Shown here piece by piece: positions 16,989 to 21,490 of a stretch of 21,490 nt of DNA. Origin of the DNA: Chara braunii (Eukaryota > Streptophyta > Charophyceae > Charales > Characeae); contig BFEA01001063.1 of assembly GCA_003427395.1 (NCBI GenBank), positions 196,859 to 218,348 on the forward strand, written 5' to 3'. Made by a program: the position numbers and the translations under genes. The number at the start of each line of letters is the position of its first letter. Position 1 is the first letter of the stretch. The notes under the pieces were generated by a model. It did no database searches. It was not told the origin of the DNA and worked only from the letters and a program-made list of their open reading frames with translations.

Positions 16989-17927
16989 CTGGTCCATGTG
17001 GAAACATTTATCTGTTACGTTCCTTATTCTATTTGTGAGTACTTTGGCCAAGATTTTGTATGCTACTGGTAGCAGGATATTGGTCTGTAGTTTCTTATGT
17101 CTTCCCTTTCCCCTTTTTTGTAGAGCAGGGTAACTACCCCCATGCTGATCTCCTCCTTTAAGCCTCCCTTTCGGTAGGCCTCTTGAAAGAAGTGCAAGAA
17201 GTCTTCTCCTAGTATTGACCAATACTCCTGCTAGAATTCCCTTGTCAAACCGTTTATGCCTGGGACCTTGTTTGGTTGCATAGAGTCTAATGCTTTTCGT
17301 ATTTCTGGGAGAGTGAAGTATGCTTGTGTCCAGATGCGTCAACAATTTCTCTCTTGCTCTCCTTATGGCCCCGCTGTCTTCATTGGTAGACTGTGATGTG
17401 TACAGTTTTTTGTAGAAGCTGGTGGCTATTTGCAGCAGGTCTTTTTGTTGACTCTTGATTGTTCCCATATTGTTTTTCAGCTCTGGTATTCTACTGGTTC
17501 TGTTGTTAGCTTTGATTTTTTGGAAGAAATATTTCGTCATGGCTTCATTGGACTCCCACTCCTTCATTCTTGTTGTGATGCACATGCCCCTTCATTTCCA
17601 TTCCGCCCAATTTGCCAGTTCTTCGTACAGTTGGGAGCCAGGGTTGCGGATTAGATTGTACTCCGCCGTCTCTACTATGGATTTGAGCAATTCTTGGCTT
17701 TCCTTTCTTCTTTTTGCTTCATTTCTTGATTCCTTGCTTAGTTCTTTACTTACGCACCATAGGGCTTTCCCAAAGTGTGAGAGTATGTCTTCCCCCTGCA
17801 TCTTAGGTGAGAGTCCCTCCCATGTTTCCTTGACCGTGTTCTTGATTCTTTCCAGTTTTAGTAGGGAGTTGTTAACCTTGTAGAAGCCTCTTCCAGGCTC
17901 GTTATCTAATGGGCCTCCCAGCCACAA
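16989..17927 (-). pseudogene. LINE (non-LTR retrotransposon) remnant, endonuclease end and RT start
   Basis: ORF2-type polyprotein fragment. The first part (17927-17592) has the GFYKVNNSLL motif that follows the endonuclease domain in LINEs, then a helical, charged linker. A TGA (17588-17586 region) separates it from the next frame, which contains YFFQKIKANNR and the FYKKLYTSQ segment before the RT. The RT core start (KALDSMQPNKVPG with a following GLTREF) is in another frame between about 17320 and 17090, then the original frame resumes with LLPVAYKILAKVLTNRI and a DQ box. The fragment ends near 16989 in the middle of the RT: the fingers/palm, including the FADD-like active site, is missing. 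It is dead, with at least two frameshifts and two stops. Confidence 0.85.
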
Positions 17928-18038
17928 TGGGGGGGAGCGTGCGTGAGTCTCTGATGTAACTCTTATTGACTTGCCGGGGGAAAGGAACCGGACTGTCGCT
18001 CCCCAGAATGGTAGGAGCCAGAACCATGAGGTTTTGTT

Positions 18039-18064
18039 AAAAAAAAAAAAAGAAAAAAAAAAAA
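18039..18064. repeat. Poly(A) tract on the + strand
   Basis: A run of 25 A with one G. It lies just beyond the upstream end of the minus-strand LINE remnant, whose own tail would appear as poly(T) on its left, so it is not that LINE's tail. It may be the tail of another retroposon or the old insertion point. Confidence 0.8.
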
Positions 18065-19052
18065 GACTTCGTCTAGTACGTCTACGGTCTACTCTCCCAT
18101 CTTTTTGTGATCCTCACACGTGCGAGGCACAAGGCCTCGATAAGCCCTGCTGGGCCCCTATTTGCAACAAGCGTCGTCCGCCCTAAGTGAAGGCGAGCTC
18201 GACAGACCTCAAGAGGCCTATTTTGGACTACGCAACTGGGGAAATTCAGACAGTTGCGCAGTGCTAGTCGGTTGGAAGCGCCCAGGCCCAGGCTGCCTTG
18301 CATTGCATATAACTGAGGCAGGGCCGGATACACAAAGTGGACTGAACAAAGGCTGAGGGCAGTTGGGTGCTGGTAACCACCACAGGCCCTGGGCCTGTTG
18401 ACTTCGGACTGAGGCTCAGCCTCCCTGGGCCTACCGGAAGCTTCTGGACCCGGGCCCAGTACCGTAGCACAGCACGCAGCCGCAGGCCACTTCGATATAG
18501 GGAAGGGCCTGCCTATGCATTGGACATTCGGGCACTGGCTGCTTTGTGCGCAAGCGCTGCTGCGCTATCGCGTGCCAGGCTCACGCGCTCACGGGCGAGC
18601 TGGAAGGAGCAGGCAACCATAGCCGAGCTGCGCTGCTGTATGCTGGATGGGGCGCATGGTGGTCCTTGGGTGCAAGTGGCATCTGTGAGTTGGGGAACGA
18701 GGCTGTGAGTGATACGAGAGACATACTTGGTGCTTGAAGCATGCGGCATTGACCGAGATCTGCTCGTACTTCGGGGAGCTGTTGACGTCATCAGCGACAT
18801 TGTAGAGTAGGCTAGATAGGATCTGCCATCTGTAGTCTGGGTGCCGAGCGCCAGATAGGATATCAACATTGGTTCTTCGTTGATGATGATGATGAGACTA
18901 TTCCAGCATTGTCAATTATAAGCTTTTGGTGTACTCTTATTTGGTGAAACTCGTGATGCAATTCTGCTTTCGGTTCGAGGTCACGACTATCTGGTCTCAT
19001 GTGTATGATGCTGTTTGATTGTTGAAGTTCGCTATTGCTCATCTTCCTTGCA
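18065..19052 (+). repeat. Probable 5' LTR of element C (left edge unresolved)
   Basis: The right border is set by TGCA at 19049-19052 followed by a PBS. The region has GC-rich stretches with many GGCCCAGG-like words (about 18270-18500), a weak TATA-like CATATAAC (near 18306) and a GAT microsatellite (near 18881-18893). No gene is convincing; the open frames here are short, GC-driven and unlike any family. The other LTR is not in the window, so only the end position is supported. Confidence 0.4.
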
Positions 19053-19055
19053 ATT

Positions 19056-19067
19056 TGGTATCAGGGT
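19056..19067 (+). other. Primer-binding site of element C (tRNA-Met type, two changes)
   Basis: TGGTATCAGGGT matches the first nine bases of the initiator tRNA-Met PBS and differs at two of twelve. It is preceded by TTGCAATT, the same sequence that precedes the PBS of element B on the other strand. It gives the rightward direction of element C. Confidence 0.7.
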
Positions 19068-20270
19068 TGTGGTACGGTGCGCTAATCTGGCGCTTGTCTT
19101 CTGCCTAATGTGGTACATGCACGCGGTGTGTGCGGTGAGCGGCGTGGGATGTGTGTAGTGAGGAGGGCGAAGGCAAGAGTAGGCGACCCAGGTGGAGAGG
19201 GGTTCGCCAGGAAGGCTATGCGGTGTAATGTGGGTTTTGGACGGTGTGATGAGAACTAACTGATGTGCGATTGGTGCTGAGGTGGAACGCCGTGTAATGC
19301 TGGTTGTGCCGAAGCAATGATTGGTCATCACAATCGCCGTCAGGTCACCTGGTGAGATTATCTCTGTGGTTGGGGGCAACTATTTGAGGTACGTTGCTCG
19401 TAACCTTATCTACCCTCTTCGACACTTCTTACCGTGAGGATGTGTGTTCCGTCTTGAGAGTCCTCTCATTGTGAGGAGTCGAGTGCGCTCAAACTTGAGA
19501 GTCGACAATGTTCATGTGGAGCACGTGGGAGAAGATGGGCGGAGCTTTCTGAAGGGCCTTGGACGAAGCACTGGGTCACGGTCACCATGACAACCCACGG
19601 GGAGAAGAGCACGCATGCTTTGCTGCTTGTCCTTTGTTCGGCTCGCTGCGCTGTTAGATGGGTTTTGAGGGGCAGGCCAGCCCTATGTGGGAGACGAGAA
19701 CCATTGGCTGTGATCGTCGTCCTGTTTGCGACGTTAAATAATTCATGAGGACACTTGGGGGCGGTCCTTAAATAGCCTCTTGATCAGCCAATCGGTGTAA
19801 GGCTTGCTGCACGTGAGGATAAAACAATGTGCTAGAGTTGGCCAGCTCAACAGGACTCGGGGCATAGGGGTGGGCCGATTGCACACCTTTGGATGGCTCA
19901 GGGACGCTGACGTCAAGCGACATTCAAGAGGAACTGAGGGAGGGGTAGATTTCAGGTGATAAGTTCGGGAAAAATTCCATACTGTCCCAATCCACACAAA
20001 TGATTCTATTTTTATGTTTTGATTAGTTAGATGTACAACCATTAACATCTGACAGACAACATATTAGAACTCTTTCCTGTTCATTGTGCATTCTGTTCGA
20101 GAACTAGTCAAACTAAAAATAGTTTTATTTGTAGGAATATGAACTTACCTGTTGGACCCGAATGTATAATCTCTGATATAGCTGCCGATTATTTATATTG
20201 GTTTGTACATGTCGCTGCGGTAGGCATCCATTGTGTGCCCTAGTGCAGACGGTGTGCAGTTCTGTAGCAT
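19068..20270 (+). other. Leader of element C, no gene seen
   Basis: 1.2 kb between the PBS and the Gag-like ORF. It has an AT-rich last third (about 19960-20210) and short repeats (CTTGAGAGTC near 19453 and 19493). Open frames are short and look like chance. A long non-coding leader resembles that of element B. Confidence 0.45.
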
Positions 20271-20978
20271 ATGAGCGATAGGGACACCACTAGTGAGGAC
20301 AACCGGATCTTGCGATCGGCTAGACGCCCGATAGCCCACTTGGCCTTAGGACCAGAGGGTGACAGATATCTGTTCTGCCAGCTTAGGGAGAGGCAGCAGC
20401 AGCAGCGGAGGGCTAGGGCAGCAGCGACCAGCAGAGCATTCGCAAGCGAAGCCGCTGTTTCAGCGGCCATGGTAACTGCTGCGCAGCAAAGTTCCCAAGC
20501 CCGTAGTTCATGGTCTGTAGGGTCAACGGTTGCACAAACCCAGAGTCAGTCCACTGGCGTTATCGCAAGCCAGCCGTTAGTGATGACTCCCAAGGAGGTC
20601 GCCATACAGCGAGCTGTTGATCGCGAGACACAACTACAGAAGGCTTTAGGAGAGATTAAGGCAGAAAAAGAAAGAATGATTAGAAGAAGAGTCAGGTTGC
20701 AGCGGCGACAAGCGGGCATTAGTGAGTTAGAGAAGATGGACCCAAATGAGTTGGATGATCAAGTGAGGACCCTGAGGTCGGTCTTGTTAGGTGTAGTAGA
20801 GATGCAAGACCAGCAGACGACAATCTTACAGGACATCCAACAGAGTCTGGCCGTCTTGGTCGGACGAGCGCTGGCGGCACCATCACTGTCCAGGCCTAGT
20901 GTCTGGCCCGTTGTCGGCACCATTACCCTTACAAGGGTAAATGTGCGTGTTTTTGCACCTCGCAGAAGAAGCGATTGA
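20271..20978 (+). CDS. Gag-like coiled-coil protein of element C
   Basis: 235-residue frame from ATG 20271. Residues 1-40 are charged; 38-70 are a Gln/Arg/Ala-rich helix; 65-110 Ser/Gln-rich; 110-200 a long helical region with heptad-like Leu/Ile and a Glu/Lys/Arg pattern, probably coiled coil, containing LEKMDPNELDDQ. No capsid domain or zinc knuckle is visible. It follows a PBS and a leader in the same direction, so I read it as the N-terminal part of Gag. The final ~25 residues have unlike composition; another frame from about 20918 continues with a GKCACFC motif and a Trp-rich stretch, so a frameshift near 20920 is likely and the stop at 20976-20978 may not be the original end. Confidence 0.6.
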   Translation: MSDRDTTSEDNRILRSARRPIAHLALGPEGDRYLFCQLRERQQQQRRARAAATSRAFASEAAVSAAMVTAAQQSSQARSSWSVGSTVAQTQSQSTGVIASQPLVMTPKEVAIQRAVDRETQLQKALGEIKAEKERMIRRRVRLQRRQAGISELEKMDPNELDDQVRTLRSVLLGVVEMQDQQTTILQDIQQSLAVLVGRALAAPSLSRPSVWPVVGTITLTRVNVRVFAPRRRSD

Positions 20979-21490
20979 GCCAATACATGAAAGAATGGGG
21001 GGGTTGTCGCCAGCCGCGACTGACTACTGTATGTCAGAAGTGGCAGGCGTATGTAAGGCTTTATTAGAGAGTGTGTGAGCATGCACTTTGCGGGCAAGCG
21101 CGAGTTGTTTGACTACCGGGTAACTTAGGAGTTTAGACCGGACTGTATGGGCCGCAGTCTCGCGACCACTGATAAAGTCGTGGCCGACATAAGTGTAACT
21201 AGAAGGACTACGTCCAGGAAGGAGTCCTGGCTGACCCTCTGAAAGCCGACCTCTTTTTGGGTCGCATAGTGCGGGTCGCACAATACTGAGTTGACTATGT
21301 GTCACAGGGGACCGGAGGTTGGACGAATGGATATGGACTGGTCTCGGTAGGGGCGGATGCCGGGCTTCTTCCGGTAGGACGGCAGTAAAAAGGCCGGCCA
21401 CGGCGNGGCCAGGAAAGCCACACACTGCGGTTAATGGTACGCAAGACCGGCATGTGCGGCAAGACACGCAAATGCCTGCCTCAAGGCGGT
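20979..21490. other. Unassigned end of window
   Basis: Two short frames continue from element C gag up to about 21080, after which every plus frame is broken. A 147-codon minus-strand frame (21467-21024) crosses the ambiguous base at 21406 and has no recognisable domain, so I do not call it. The region may be further gag or pol of element C, strongly decayed. Confidence 0.4.

Noticed and set aside
18039-18064. Poly(A) tail of the LINE remnant
   Set aside because: The LINE reads on the minus strand, so its tail would be poly(T) to its left; this run is at its upstream side.
18264-18869. ORFs of about 110-120 codons on both strands in the GC-rich block
   Set aside because: Overlapping open frames on both strands in GC-rich repeat sequence; they look like composition effects within a probable LTR.
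21024-21467. 147-codon minus-strand ORF at the window end
   Set aside because: It crosses an ambiguous base, has no domain or known composition and is not supported by context.
1-21490. CRISPR arrays, tRNA or rRNA genes, bacterial features
   Set aside because: No regularly spaced repeats, cloverleaf or rRNA motifs; the tRNA-like pieces are primer-binding sites only.

Overview
The window looks like repeat-rich nuclear DNA of a green plant-lineage eukaryote. There are no bacterial operons, rRNA or tRNA genes and no CRISPR array. Almost everything recognisable is retroelement: one nearly full-length Ty3/gypsy LTR retrotransposon, parts of two more LTR elements, and a LINE remnant. The primer-binding sites copy the 3' end of initiator tRNA-Met, as is common in plant elements. 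The coiled-coil Gag types, the PHD finger inside pol and the nested dead elements remind me of charophyte or other algal genomes such as Chara. That assignment is an inference, not a proof.

Element A (about 1-13187, + strand). Two direct repeats of about 2.25 kb (1-2244 and 10921-13187, roughly 7% diverged by eye) are its LTRs. The 5' LTR is probably cut by the window edge. Between them lie a PBS (2245), Gag (2375-3610), a degenerate pol in the order protease - RT - RNase H - PHD finger - integrase (about 3424-8509), then three further sense-strand ORFs, here called X1 (8506-8991), X2 (8988-9722) and X3 (9775-10311). Integrase/X1 and X1/X2 overlap by ATGA. A non-coding stretch with a 203-bp tandem duplication precedes the 3' LTR. 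Both LTRs carry the same open frame (ORF-L, 1501-1989 and 12423-12959), and the indels between its copies are multiples of three. Pol is broken by seven in-frame TGA/TAG codons, while X1-X3 contain none. I could not place any of the four extra proteins in a known family. They are the most likely undescribed content of the window.

Element B (about 13199-16950, - strand). A second LTR element reads leftwards from a PBS at 16093-16104. A long coiled-coil N-terminal region and a Gag with an intact zinc knuckle are broken by frameshifts and one stop. Its pol is missing because element A starts just after the gag stop codon. The simplest reading is that A inserted into B. The leader of B is packed with copies of CCACGTCAGC.

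16989-17927 (- strand) is a decayed LINE covering the end of the endonuclease and the first part of the RT. It sits between B's LTR and that of element C.

Element C (LTR end at 19052, PBS 19056, + strand to the window end) has a 1.2-kb leader and a Gag-like coiled-coil ORF (20271-20978). The last 0.5 kb is unassigned and contains one ambiguous base (21406). B and C are head to head.
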